64,000 bases of DNA from an uncultured Algibacter sp. (GTDB lineage Bacteria; Bacteroidota; Bacteroidia; Flavobacteriales; Flavobacteriaceae): NCBI RefSeq assembly GCF_947495925.1, contig NZ_CANMAU010000006.1, forward strand, positions 67,001 to 131,000, given 5' to 3'. Below are positions 35,025 through 43,956 of this stretch, one piece after another (the stretch's first letter is position 1; each line of letters opens with the position of its first letter). Below the pieces are notes generated by a model. That model did not search any database. It saw only the letters and a program-made list of their open reading frames with translations, and was not told the DNA's origin. The translations under genes and the position numbers were made by a program.

Positions 35025-36275
35025 TTAATTGGTGATGTTGATGGAATTACCCTCTCCGAAACCAATGATACGATCGTAACGAGCGCCAAGCTCCCTATAA
35101 TAAATAAGAACTTTATAACTGTTTTCTGTTTGCCAAAAATTGCCGCTAATTAATCCTTCATTTACTTTGTTGTTAGAATCACTTAAGACGTATTTATAGT
35201 TGTAGAATCCTTGCTTTAACAGAATGGCGGCCGTGAAAGCCTTCCTTTCAGCATTGTAGGTCATGAGCGTACTATCGTCAATAGCATAATTATTAAAACT
35301 TCCATATACGTGAACATTTTTATCTATAATAGCGTCGGTGGCCATTAATGAGAAATGGATCCATACATAATCAGCCTCAGTACTATTGTTAGTTGCATCA
35401 AGATTGTTAACTACATAGTTACCGTTTATATCAGGATAGTAAGTATATGGTTGGTTTGCTCTAGAAACATTGGTAAATAGAAAATTCTCGTAAAGATCAT
35501 TAAGTTCAATATGTTGTACCCCGTTACTAGCTCTACGCACATCTTTGTTTTCAAAATAAAAATATTCGTTACCTCCTCCAAAACTGGTTTCGGAATCGTA
35601 TTTATAAACCAAATCACTTCCCAGAGTGTATTGAGGTTTTATGTTTTTTATAGCGGTGTTGAGATTGTTGTTTTGAATAATGACAGCATTAACTGTTTGG
35701 TAAGGGTTGTTTAATTGCATGCCATTTGAGGCTACTACTAATTCAACACGTTGTTTTTCTTCAATAACCTTAATATCTCTAGAGCGTTTTACAGCTACAC
35801 CAACACCAACTCGATCTTCATAAATCATAAACTTACGCGTAAATAAGAGTTCGCCATTACTGTCATAAATAAATAACATATAATTTCCTGAAACTTTAAG
35901 TCGCCTTGTCTCGTTATTAGGAATGGTGAGTTTGTAGTGCGAAAAGATTTGTAAGGTGTTAAATGAATTTTCATAGTTTCTTATGCGTTGGTTGTCAAAC
36001 CCTTCCATGTATTCTGATTGAACCAAAACAGATGGTGTCCAGTCAAAATTAAAATGTTTGATTTTATAATAGAAATCATCCTCGTTACCGTTTAGCGCAT
36101 CGAATTCTAAATAAACATAGTCGCCATAACTTATAATAGGTAATTGAGTTTCTTCATTATCGCTTCCAAAGTTTACCGTTTTTATATATTCTGGAGGGTT
36201 GACTTCTTCTACTTGAGCAAAAAGGAAAATAGGGAGTAAGAAAACGATAAAATGAGACCGGGTTTTTAATGTCAT
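35025..36275 (-). CDS. Type IX secretion system Plug protein (DUF5103)
   Basis: The 416-residue protein has a signal peptide (MTLKTRSHFIVFLLPIFLFAQ). An N-terminal plug domain (about 25-285; GDYVYLEFDALNGNEDDFYY, FNFDWTPSVLVQSEYMEGFDN) and a C-terminal Ig-like domain (about 295-410; VHVYGSFNNYAIDDS, FYNYKYVLSDSNN) match the DUF5103 architecture. That family is the Plug that closes one face of the giant SprA translocon in type IX secretion. Together with porT this shows the organism has a T9SS. It is divergent from the nqr operon. Confidence 0.85.
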   Translation of the reverse strand: MTLKTRSHFIVFLLPIFLFAQVEEVNPPEYIKTVNFGSDNEETQLPIISYGDYVYLEFDALNGNEDDFYYKIKHFNFDWTPSVLVQSEYMEGFDNQRIRNYENSFNTLQIFSHYKLTIPNNETRRLKVSGNYMLFIYDSNGELLFTRKFMIYEDRVGVGVAVKRSRDIKVIEEKQRVELVVASNGMQLNNPYQTVNAVIIQNNNLNTAIKNIKPQYTLGSDLVYKYDSETSFGGGNEYFYFENKDVRRASNGVQHIELNDLYENFLFTNVSRANQPYTYYPDINGNYVVNNLDATNNSTEADYVWIHFSLMATDAIIDKNVHVYGSFNNYAIDDSTLMTYNAERKAFTAAILLKQGFYNYKYVLSDSNNKVNEGLISGNFWQTENSYKVLIYYRELGARYDRIIGFGEGNSINITN

Positions 36276-36394
36276 TTAAAGCATATTTTTTGTAAATATA
36301 ATCAAATTTCATACCGTAGTTAGAAATGGTTATTTAGAATCAAAATAAATAATAAGCAGACTATTTTTAGAGTGAAAATTTGATTAATTATCCG

Positions 36395-36402
36395 TATTTT
36401 TG
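36395..36402 (+). promoter_or_regulatory. -7 box (TATTTTTG) for the nqr operon
   Basis: TATTTTTG fits TAnnTTTG and would start transcription near 36408, a leader of about 32 nt before nqrA. The nearest TTTG upstream (36379-36382) is only 12 nt away, shorter than canonical -33 spacing. Confidence 0.45.
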
Positions 36403-36439
36403 CACCGATTTTTAGACAACTAATTTCAATTAAATAAAT

Positions 36440-37795
36440 ATGTCAAACGACATCCGTATTAAAAAAGGTCTGGACATTAAACTTAAGGGTGAAGCTGAAA
36501 AAACCGTGGAACAAGCGATTATCAGTAACTACTGCACCATAAGACCAGAAGATTTTCACGGCGTTATTCCAAAACTTATTGCTAAAGAAGGTACTACAGT
36601 TACAGCTGGAGATGCTTTGTTTTACGATAAGGCTAATGAAACGATTAAGTTTTCATCGCCTGTATCGGGTAAAATAGTTGAGGTTGTTCGTGGACCAAAA
36701 AGACGCATTGATGCTCTTAAAATTGAAGCAGACAAGACACAATCTTACAAAGATTATGGGGAGTTTAATGTTGATGCAGCTAAAGCTGAAGAAGTAAAAG
36801 CACGTTTACTTGAATCAGGCTGTTGGGCATTTATTAAACAACGTCCGTATGATGTGATTGCAAATCCCGAAAAAGCGCCTAAAGCTATTTTTATTTCGGC
36901 ATATGCAAGCGCACCATTAGCTGCCAACTTGGATTTTACCTTAAAAGGTAAAGAAGCTGAATTGCAAGCTGCTGTTGCTGCTTTAGGTAAACTTACTGAT
37001 GGTAAAGTTCATGTTTCGGTTGGTAAAAATGAAAATTCACCATTTGCAGGTCTTTCAGGAATTACTTTACATAAAGTATCTGGACCGCATCCTTCTGGGA
37101 ATGTGGGAACGCAGATTAATAAAATCGATCCTATAAACAAAGGTGAAATTGTTTGGACAGTAAACGCTCAAGATCTTGTCATAATTGGTGAGTTATTATT
37201 GACTGGTAAGTTCAATGCGGAACGTGTTGTTGCTCTAGTGGGGTCTTCAGTTCAAAAACCAAGATATTTCAAAACGATTATTGGAAGCGAAGTAGCTACA
37301 ATGATCTACGATAAAGGTGTTGCGAAAAATGGTAATGATAGAATCATTTCTGGTAACGTATTGTCGGGTAAGCAAGTGCAAGCCGATGGTAGTTTAGATT
37401 ACTATAGTAATATTATCTCAATAATTCCTGAAGGTGATGATTATGAGTTTTTTGGATGGACTAAGCCCATTTTTAACAAATTATCTATCTCTAGAGCGCT
37501 TACATTTTCTTGGTTAAACCCCAATAAAAAATACGCTTTAAACACGAATACTAATGGTGAGCATAGAGCATTTGTAACTACTGGGACTTATGAAGAGGTT
37601 TTTCCTTTAGATATTTATCCAATGCAAGTTTTAAAAGCTTGTATGTATAAAGATTTAGATGAAATGGAAGCTTTGGGGATGTATGAGCTAGCTCCAGAGG
37701 ATTTTGCATTGACAGAATTTGTGTGTGTATCAAAACAACCACATCAAAAAATAATAAGAGAAGGTTTAGACTTAATGCTTAAAGAAATAGGATAA
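36440..37795 (+). CDS. nqrA: Na+-translocating NADH:quinone reductase subunit A
   Basis: NqrA is the large cytosolic subunit that packs on NqrB at the quinone site of the sodium pump. The 451-residue protein has the family N-terminus (IRIKKGLDIKLKGEAEKTVE), a biotinyl-lipoyl-like segment (FSSPVSGKIVEVVRGPKRRI), the GGLSG-like PFAGLSGITLHKVSGPHPSG and a C-terminal VCVSKQPHQKIIREGLDLM. It is first in the six-gene operon. Its stop overlaps the nqrB start by one base (TAATG). Confidence 0.97.
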   Translation: MSNDIRIKKGLDIKLKGEAEKTVEQAIISNYCTIRPEDFHGVIPKLIAKEGTTVTAGDALFYDKANETIKFSSPVSGKIVEVVRGPKRRIDALKIEADKTQSYKDYGEFNVDAAKAEEVKARLLESGCWAFIKQRPYDVIANPEKAPKAIFISAYASAPLAANLDFTLKGKEAELQAAVAALGKLTDGKVHVSVGKNENSPFAGLSGITLHKVSGPHPSGNVGTQINKIDPINKGEIVWTVNAQDLVIIGELLLTGKFNAERVVALVGSSVQKPRYFKTIIGSEVATMIYDKGVAKNGNDRIISGNVLSGKQVQADGSLDYYSNIISIIPEGDDYEFFGWTKPIFNKLSISRALTFSWLNPNKKYALNTNTNGEHRAFVTTGTYEEVFPLDIYPMQVLKACMYKDLDEMEALGMYELAPEDFALTEFVCVSKQPHQKIIREGLDLMLKEIG

Positions 37796-39021
37796 TGGGT
37801 TTAAAAAAGCAATTACACGATTTTAAGGTAAAGAATAAGGATAAGAAATGGTTACCAGCGTTTTCTGCAATCCACACTTTTTTATTCTTGCCAAATGAGG
37901 TTACTCATAATGGGACTCATATAAAGGGAGCTGATGATTTAAAACGTACCATGAATACAGTTATCATGGCCATGGTGCCATGTTTAATCTTTGGTATGTT
38001 TAATGCCGGTTATCAACATCATATTGCATTAGGGGATATTCAGGCAGTTACTGCAGGTTTTTTTAGTCCAGAATTTTGGTCTATCGATAATTTCTTGGTT
38101 GGATTTTGGCAAATTTTACCATTAGTCATAATCTCTTATGGAGTTGGTTTAGGTATTGAATTTATTTTCGCCATTATAAAAGGGCACGAAGTTGAAGAAG
38201 GTTACTTAGTAACAGGGATGCTTGTGCCACTTATTGTTCCTGTAGATATTCCATTATGGATGTTAGCAGTAGCGGTAGTTTTTGGTGTTGTTATAGGGAA
38301 AGAAGTTTTTGGTGGAACTGGAATGAATATTCTTAATCCAGCATTAACTATTAGAGCCTTTTTATTCTTTGCATATCCTACATGGATGTCAGGAGATAAA
38401 GTATGGGTGCATGGTGCGGTTGAAAGAGATCAAGCTATTGCTGCAGGTGAGAATTTAGATGCTATTTCTGGAGAGACTATTTTAGGAACTCTTGCGCAAG
38501 GTAAGGAGGTTGCTTACAGTGCAGCCGATATGTTCTTAGGTTTTATTCCAGGTTCAGTAGGTGAAACTTCGGTATTATTAATTTTATTGGGTGGTTTGTT
38601 TTTGATTTTCTCAAAAATTGGAAGCTGGAGAATCATGTTGTCTTCTGTACTAGGAGCTGTGGTTATGGGATTAATTTTTAATCAAGTGGCTTCTGCAGGT
38701 ATAATTTCAGAAAGCAGCAAATTTTATGGGTTAATGAGTGCACCGTTCTGGGAGCATTTATTAATAGGAGGTTTTGCTTTTGGTACCGTATTTATGGCTA
38801 CCGATCCTGTTACGGCTTCACAAACAACCAAAGGAAAATGGATTTATGGTTTCTTAGTTGGATTTATTTCAATTTTGATTCGTGTATTCAATCCGGCATA
38901 TCCAGAAGGTGTGATGTTAGCCATTTTATTAATGAATGTGTTTGCACCAACTATCGACCATTATGTGGTTCAAGGTAATGTTAAACAAAGAATGAAACGT
39001 TTAAAAGCAAAAACAGCTTAG
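37795..39021 (+). CDS. nqrB: Na+-translocating NADH:quinone reductase subunit B
   Basis: NqrB is the main membrane subunit of the pump and carries riboflavin and a covalent FMN. The 408-residue protein has about ten membrane helices (for example VEEGYLVTGMLVPLIVPVDI and ILNPALTIRAFLFFAYPTWM). The FMN-attachment motif, normally SGAT, reads DAISGETILG here (about residue 224); the acceptor Thr is present but Ala is replaced by Glu. AFGTVFMATDPVTASQT near the C-terminus is a family signature. It lies between nqrA and nqrC with 1 bp overlap and 2 bp spacing. Confidence 0.97.
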   Translation: MGLKKQLHDFKVKNKDKKWLPAFSAIHTFLFLPNEVTHNGTHIKGADDLKRTMNTVIMAMVPCLIFGMFNAGYQHHIALGDIQAVTAGFFSPEFWSIDNFLVGFWQILPLVIISYGVGLGIEFIFAIIKGHEVEEGYLVTGMLVPLIVPVDIPLWMLAVAVVFGVVIGKEVFGGTGMNILNPALTIRAFLFFAYPTWMSGDKVWVHGAVERDQAIAAGENLDAISGETILGTLAQGKEVAYSAADMFLGFIPGSVGETSVLLILLGGLFLIFSKIGSWRIMLSSVLGAVVMGLIFNQVASAGIISESSKFYGLMSAPFWEHLLIGGFAFGTVFMATDPVTASQTTKGKWIYGFLVGFISILIRVFNPAYPEGVMLAILLMNVFAPTIDHYVVQGNVKQRMKRLKAKTA

Positions 39022-39023
39022 TT

Positions 39024-39770
39024 ATGAGTAAAAAAACGGATTCAAATGTATATACTATAATTTTTGCCATCGCTATGGTAATTGTTGTAGGCGGATTATT
39101 GGCCTTTACAGCTTCTGCTTTAAGACCACGAATTGATAATAATGAGCGTTTAGAAAAGCAACAAAATATTTTGTATGCGATGGGTGTTAATGCAAACGAT
39201 GAAAGCAGTGCTGTTTTTGTTTCTACAGCTGAAGCTCCAGAATTGTTTTCTAAATATATATCTAAGCAATTAGTTATTCAAGGGGATAAGGTTTCTGAAG
39301 ATGAAAATGCTTATTTAATTGATGTTAAAAAAGAACAAGCTAGTGCCAAAGCTGGTAACCAACGCCGATTACCTTTATTTGTTGGTGAGAAGGATGGAAA
39401 AACATTTTATATTGCGCCTATTAGAGGAAAAGGACTTTGGGATGCCATTTGGGCTTATATCGCTATGGATAAAGACATGGTGGTTCAAGGTGCTTATTTT
39501 GATCATAAAGGTGAAACTGCTGGATTAGGTGCTAATATCAAGCAACGTTACTTTATGGACGATTTTATTGGTGAAAGCTTAATGAACAGTGGAGAATTTA
39601 AAGGTATTACTGTTGCAAAAGGTAACAACGATCCTAAAAATGAAAATAAAGGCGATAATAAAGTAGATGCCATTGCTGGAGCAACGATTACAGGAGATGG
39701 AGTTTCTGCCATGTTAAAATCTGAGTTAAAGCAGTATGTGCCTTATTTTGAAAACTTAAAAAACAATTAA
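39024..39770 (+). CDS. nqrC: Na+-translocating NADH:quinone reductase subunit C
   Basis: NqrC is anchored by one N-terminal helix (TIIFAIAMVIVVGGLLAFTA), with a periplasmic FMN-binding domain. The 248-residue protein has GKGLWDAIWAYIAMDKD and GLGANIKQRYFMDDFIGESL typical of FMN_bind domains. The flavinylation site is VDAIAGATITGDG (about 217), with Thr as acceptor; the first position is Ala instead of the common Ser or Thr. FMN would be attached by ApbE, encoded at 50478-51458. Confidence 0.96.
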   Translation: MSKKTDSNVYTIIFAIAMVIVVGGLLAFTASALRPRIDNNERLEKQQNILYAMGVNANDESSAVFVSTAEAPELFSKYISKQLVIQGDKVSEDENAYLIDVKKEQASAKAGNQRRLPLFVGEKDGKTFYIAPIRGKGLWDAIWAYIAMDKDMVVQGAYFDHKGETAGLGANIKQRYFMDDFIGESLMNSGEFKGITVAKGNNDPKNENKGDNKVDAIAGATITGDGVSAMLKSELKQYVPYFENLKNN

Positions 39771-39773
39771 TTT

Positions 39774-40421
39774 ATGGGACTTTTATCAAAAAAAGACGCG
39801 GCATTAATTAAAGATCCTTTAGCAGATAATAACCCTATTACTATTCAAGTACTAGGTATATGTTCAGCATTAGCAATTACAGCTGAATTAGAAGCGGCTA
39901 TTGTAATGTCTGTTTCAGTATTGTTTGTACTTGGTATAGGAAACGTGGTTATTTCTTTAATGAGAAATATTATACCATCTAAAATTAGAATTATCGTTCA
40001 GTTAATTGTAGTTGCTGCTTTAGTAATTATAGTAGATCAGGTACTTAAAGCCTTTGCTTATGAGTTAAGTAAAACGCTTTCGGTTTTTGTAGGATTGATT
40101 ATTACCAACTGTATTATTATGGGGCGTTTTGAAGCTTTTGCTTTAGCAAACGGACCTTGGCGTTCATTCCTTGATGGAATAGGAAACTCTTTAGGATACG
40201 GTGTGATTTTAATTATAGTTGCTTTCTTTAGAGAGTTATTAGGAGCTGGTACTTTATTAGGATTTAAAGTTCTAGGAGATCCTATTGAGAAAACAGGAGT
40301 TTATGCTTTTGGGTATGAGAATAACGGTTTTATGTTATTGGCGCCAATGGCACTAATTGTAGTGGGTATCATTATTTGGATTCAACGTTCAAGAAATACA
40401 GCATTAGTAGAAGATCATTAA
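39774..40421 (+). CDS. nqrD: Na+-translocating NADH:quinone reductase subunit D
   Basis: NqrD is one of the two RnfD/E-like membrane subunits that hold an iron-sulfur centre between them and line the Na+ path. The 215-residue protein has six hydrophobic helices with the paired signatures VLGICSALAITAELEAAIVM and VFVGLIITNCIIMGRFEAFA. The conserved Cys residues in ICSAL and TNCI are the ones that ligand the membrane [2Fe-2S] cluster with NqrE. It follows nqrC by 3 bp. Confidence 0.96.
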   Translation: MGLLSKKDAALIKDPLADNNPITIQVLGICSALAITAELEAAIVMSVSVLFVLGIGNVVISLMRNIIPSKIRIIVQLIVVAALVIIVDQVLKAFAYELSKTLSVFVGLIITNCIIMGRFEAFALANGPWRSFLDGIGNSLGYGVILIIVAFFRELLGAGTLLGFKVLGDPIEKTGVYAFGYENNGFMLLAPMALIVVGIIIWIQRSRNTALVEDH

Positions 40422-40469
40422 TTGACTAGTTATCCTGAATTTTCACAGGGTTTCATCAACATATAGAAT

Positions 40470-41192
40470 ATGGAACATATAGAATTATTTTTCAAATCAA
40501 TATTTATAGACAACATGGTATTTGCTACATTCTTAGGAATGTGTTCTTACCTAGCGGTGTCTAAAAAAGTAAGTACGGCTGTTGGTCTTGGAGCTGCAGT
40601 TATTTTTGTACTAGCTATTACTGTACCTTTAAACTGGTTATTAGATCAGTATTTATTACAGCCCGGGGCATTAGCTTGGTTAGGAGCTGAATATGCAGAT
40701 TACGATTTAAGCTTCTTGTCATTTATTATGTTTATTGCAACTATTGCGACCATGGTGCAATTAGTTGAAATTGTAGTGGAGAAGTTTTCACCTTCACTGT
40801 ATAACTCGCTGGGTATATTTTTACCACTTATTGCGGTAAACTGTGCTATTTTAGGAGGCTCGCTATTTATGCAGTCTAGAGAAATACCTACATTAGGATT
40901 AGCAACAACTTACGGTGTTGGTTCTGGAATAGGATGGTTTTTAGCCATTTTAGCAATTGCCGCTATTCGCGAGAAGATTAGATATTCAAATGTGCCACCT
41001 GCATTAAGAGGTTTAGGAATTACATTTATCATTACAGGATTAATGGCAATTGGTTTTATGAGCTTTGGAGGCATGTTAACTGGTGGCGATGATGAAGGAG
41101 CTAAAGAAGAAAAAACGGCAACCGTTGAAGATTCTACAGATGATTTAGAAAAAGGAAAAGAGATAGCTAACAACATAAAAGTAAATGAGTAA
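40470..41192 (+). CDS. nqrE: Na+-translocating NADH:quinone reductase subunit E
   Basis: NqrE pairs with NqrD in inverted topology. The 240-residue protein begins [20 protein letters not shown] and has six helices. Its cluster Cys residues are in [12 protein letters not shown] and [15 protein letters not shown] charged C-terminal tail of about 35 residues ([19 protein letters not shown]) is longer than in proteobacterial NqrE. Its 3' end overlaps the longer version of nqrF by 8 bp. A 48-bp space separates it from nqrD. Confidence 0.96.
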   Translation: MEHIELFFKSIFIDNMVFATFLGMCSYLAVSKKVSTAVGLGAAVIFVLAITVPLNWLLDQYLLQPGALAWLGAEYADYDLSFLSFIMFIATIATMVQLVEIVVEKFSPSLYNSLGIFLPLIAVNCAILGGSLFMQSREIPTLGLATTYGVGSGIGWFLAILAIAAIREKIRYSNVPPALRGLGITFIITGLMAIGFMSFGGMLTGGDDEGAKEEKTATVEDSTDDLEKGKEIANNIKVNE

Positions 41193-42501
41193 TATGATTT
41201 TAGCCGCAAGTACAACAGGAACAATTGTAGTAACAGTAATAGCGTTTTTAATTATTACGTTGTTGTTAGTTGCCTTACTATTATTTGTAAAACAAAAATT
41301 ATCACCTTCTGGCCCAGTTAAAATTACCATAAACGGTGAGCGTGAAATAGAAGTAGCTTCAGGAGGAAGTTTATTATCTACTTTAGGTGGAGAGAAAATA
41401 TTTTTACCATCGGCATGTGGTGGTGGTGGAACTTGTATCCAGTGTGAGTGTCACGTATTATCAGGTGGAGGAGAAGCACTTCCAACAGAGACCCCTCACT
41501 TTTCAAGAAAAGAATTACAACATGGTGCCCGTTTATCATGTCAGGTAAAAGTGAAGCAAGACATGAATATTACAATTCCTGAGGAGGTATTTGGAATTAA
41601 GAAATGGGAAGCTACTGTAGTAAGAAACTATAATGTTGCATCTTTTATTAAGGAGTTTGTAGTTGAAATCCCGGAAGATATGGGGTATAAAGCAGGAGGG
41701 TATATTCAAATAGAAATCCCGCCATGTGAAGTGAAATATTCTGATATGGATATTACAGCGCATCCTGAAGAGCATGAAACACCTGATAAGTTTCAAACGG
41801 AATGGGATAAGTTTGGTCTTTGGCCTTTAGTTATGAAAAATACTGAGACTGTTGAGAGAGCATACTCGATGGCTTCTTTTCCAGCTGAAGGACGTGAGAT
41901 TATGTTAAACGTTCGTGTAGCATGTCCGCCATGGGATCGTGCTAAAAACGGATGGATGGATGTAAACCCTGGGGTTGCTTCATCTTATATTTTCAATCAA
42001 AAACCAGGAGATAAAGTTACTATTTCAGGGCCTTACGGTGAATTCTTTATCAATGAGTCCGAAAGTGAAATGCTTTATGTTGGTGGTGGAGCAGGTATGG
42101 CGCCAATGCGTTCACACTTGTATCACTTATTCAAAACATTAAAAACAGGTAGAAAAGTAACATATTGGTACGGTGGGCGTTCTAAGCGCGAGTTGTTCTA
42201 CTTAGAGCACTTCTACGAATTAGAAAAGGAGTTCCCTAACTTTAAATTTTACCTAGCTTTATCTGAACCTATGGAAGAAGATAACTGGAAAGTTAAAGCC
42301 GATATAGATGCTCCAGGAGATGGTTTTGTTGGATTCATTCACAATTGTGTGATTGATAATTACCTAAGTAAGCATGAAGCTCCAGAAGATATAGAATTAT
42401 ACTTCTGTGGTCCTCCATTAATGAATAAAGCGGTTCAGAAAATGGGAGAAGATTTTGGTATCCCAGACGAACATATCAGATTTGATGACTTTGGAGGATA
42501 A
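41185..42501 (+). CDS. nqrF: Na+-translocating NADH:quinone reductase subunit F
   Basis: NqrF is the NADH dehydrogenase subunit: one N-terminal helix ([20 protein letters not shown]), a [2Fe-2S] ferredoxin domain ([14 protein letters not shown], with the fourth Cys in LSCQVKV) and an FAD/NADH reductase domain (RAYSMASFP for [18 protein letters not shown] and [13 protein letters not shown] for NADH). The length of 438 residues fits. The start may be the first Met (41185, overlapping nqrE) or the Met at 41194. The last codons are duplicated about 4.5 kb downstream. Confidence 0.97.
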   Translation: MSNMILAASTTGTIVVTVIAFLIITLLLVALLLFVKQKLSPSGPVKITINGEREIEVASGGSLLSTLGGEKIFLPSACGGGGTCIQCECHVLSGGGEALPTETPHFSRKELQHGARLSCQVKVKQDMNITIPEEVFGIKKWEATVVRNYNVASFIKEFVVEIPEDMGYKAGGYIQIEIPPCEVKYSDMDITAHPEEHETPDKFQTEWDKFGLWPLVMKNTETVERAYSMASFPAEGREIMLNVRVACPPWDRAKNGWMDVNPGVASSYIFNQKPGDKVTISGPYGEFFINESESEMLYVGGGAGMAPMRSHLYHLFKTLKTGRKVTYWYGGRSKRELFYLEHFYELEKEFPNFKFYLALSEPMEEDNWKVKADIDAPGDGFVGFIHNCVIDNYLSKHEAPEDIELYFCGPPLMNKAVQKMGEDFGIPDEHIRFDDFGG

Positions 42502-42503
42502 AA
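42481..42503 (+). repeat. Left copy of a direct repeat covering the nqrF 3' end
   Basis: These 23 bp (core GATGACTTTGGAGGATAAAA) code the last residues and stop of nqrF. 21 of 23 positions match 46972-46994. Similarity extends left to CATAT (42472-42476) if a 5-nt deletion is allowed in the right copy. The pair brackets the AraC, symporter and permease genes. Confidence 0.65.
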
Positions 42504-42527
42504 AGTCCTGCTTTTATAGAATTTATA

Positions 42528-42552
42528 GAACCCAGCATTATATGCTGGGTTC
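42528..42552 (+). terminator. Terminator of the nqr operon
   Basis: GAACCCAGCAT and ATGCTGGGTTC form an 11-bp perfect stem with a 3-nt loop, followed by TTAGTTTTT, 27 bp past the nqrF stop codon. Confidence 0.85.
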
Positions 42553-42726
42553 TTAGTTTTTACTATTCTAGTAGTTCTTTGTAAATAGTATTTCATTTAG
42601 ACTGGGAGTATTTCTCTTATAAGTATTAAGTTGTTTCTTATTGCAAGTTCTATGAATTTTAATAGTAGTCTCTAATTAAATATTTATGCTATTTTAGAGC
42701 CTACAAATAACTTCTCTTAAGTGCAA

Positions 42727-43848
42727 ATGGATAAAATAATAATACAGATATTTGAGTACTACAATTATTTTGGTCTTCTTAATATTTTTTTGCTCTTTAT
42801 TCTATTATTAGCTTATTCTAAAAATAAAAGATCTTTATGGTATGGTCTTTTTATTCTTTCCATTGCGTTAGATTTATTTAATTATAAAGGACTTTATTGG
42901 CTGTTTAATTATTCTTCAAATTTCACATTGCCTTATTTACCATGGAAGGTGTTCTCATCTTTAGCACTTTTTAAGCTAATTGTTATTACATACGAAATCA
43001 AAAATATAGTTATAAAGAAAGTGACTCGTTTTCTAACTACTTGCTTTCTCGTTGCATTTAGCTACTTTATTTTTAAATCTTATTGGATACTTTTAGGCGA
43101 TTTAAGTACGAGAGACTTATATTTTTACACAGATTATTTGTTCCCTTACATAGAATATTGGGTTATTAAAATCGTATCAGTTTCAGTGCAAATCTATGTG
43201 TTGGCGTTTGGGGTTTTATTGGTGAAAAAGCAATCTTTAAACTTTACCAAGGATATTTATTTTTTATATGTTACACTTTTAGTAGTTACTATTTTATCTG
43301 TTTTGGAACTATTGAACAATTTACATATTGAGCCAAATATAATTATTTCTTATCCTGAGGAATTCTATTTAACTATTGTAACGACCTTAGGATTAATAAT
43401 CTCATACAGAAAGCTTATTGGCTTAGATAGCCAAAAACATATAACTAAACAGAATACTGTCCGAATATATAAAACGGACGAAGATATTCTACTAGATGTG
43501 AAGGAAAAGTTACTGAAAGCTATGATTGAACTTGAGCTCTACAAAAACCAAAAGCTTCAACTAAAAGATTTGGGAAAAGCGGTAAAAACTTCTGAAAGTA
43601 TTGTTTCTGAGGTGTTAATTGGGCATTTAAATACTAATTTTTATGATTTTATAAATGGTTATCGTGTTAAAGAAATCATTAGGCTAATGGGCTTAGAGAA
43701 ATATAAGGGATATAAACTTATGGTGTTGGCAACTGAATCTGGCTTTAATTCAAAAACTACTTTTAATACAGCTTTCAAAAAAATTACGGGAAATACCCCT
43801 TCACAATATAGAAGAATACATTTTCAGCAAAAAAAAACGTTCGTTTAA
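42727..43848 (+). CDS. AraC-type regulator with N-terminal multi-pass membrane domain
   Basis: I chose the ATG at 42727 (373 residues); a GTG at 42721 would add two residues. About seven hydrophobic segments fill residues 10-230, followed by a cytosolic linker and a C-terminal AraC DNA-binding domain (about 265-370; QLKDLGKAVKTSESIVSEVL and TESGFNSKTTFNTAFKKITG). Membrane-embedded AraC regulators of this type are common in flavobacteria and often sit beside carbohydrate genes. Here it precedes two sugar-type transporter genes, so it may sense an external signal and control them. It has its own terminator, so it is a separate transcript. Confidence 0.88.
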   Translation: MDKIIIQIFEYYNYFGLLNIFLLFILLLAYSKNKRSLWYGLFILSIALDLFNYKGLYWLFNYSSNFTLPYLPWKVFSSLALFKLIVITYEIKNIVIKKVTRFLTTCFLVAFSYFIFKSYWILLGDLSTRDLYFYTDYLFPYIEYWVIKIVSVSVQIYVLAFGVLLVKKQSLNFTKDIYFLYVTLLVVTILSVLELLNNLHIEPNIIISYPEEFYLTIVTTLGLIISYRKLIGLDSQKHITKQNTVRIYKTDEDILLDVKEKLLKAMIELELYKNQKLQLKDLGKAVKTSESIVSEVLIGHLNTNFYDFINGYRVKEIIRLMGLEKYKGYKLMVLATESGFNSKTTFNTAFKKITGNTPSQYRRIHFQQKKTFV

Positions 43849-43870
43849 ATTAATCCGAACGTTTTTTTTT
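43831..43870 (+). terminator. Terminator of the AraC-type regulator gene
   Basis: A run of seven A, CGTTCG, a 12-nt loop and CGAACG are followed by nine T residues. The left arm overlaps the last codons and stop of the gene. The A-run and T-run make it usable on both strands. Confidence 0.8.
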
Positions 43871-43902
43871 GTTATTCAAACAACTTCAGCTACTCTTAAT
43901 TT

Positions 43903-43931
43903 TTTGATGGACAAATCGGCACATATATTTG
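43903..43931 (+). promoter_or_regulatory. Full Bacteroidota promoter of the symporter gene
   Basis: TTTG (43903-43906), a 17-nt spacer and TATATTTG (43924-43931) match the -33/-7 consensus. Transcription would start near 43937, giving a leader of about 20 nt. This is one of the best promoter matches in the window. Confidence 0.7.
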
Positions 43932-43956
43932 GGAATTATCACAATTTCAGAAAAAA

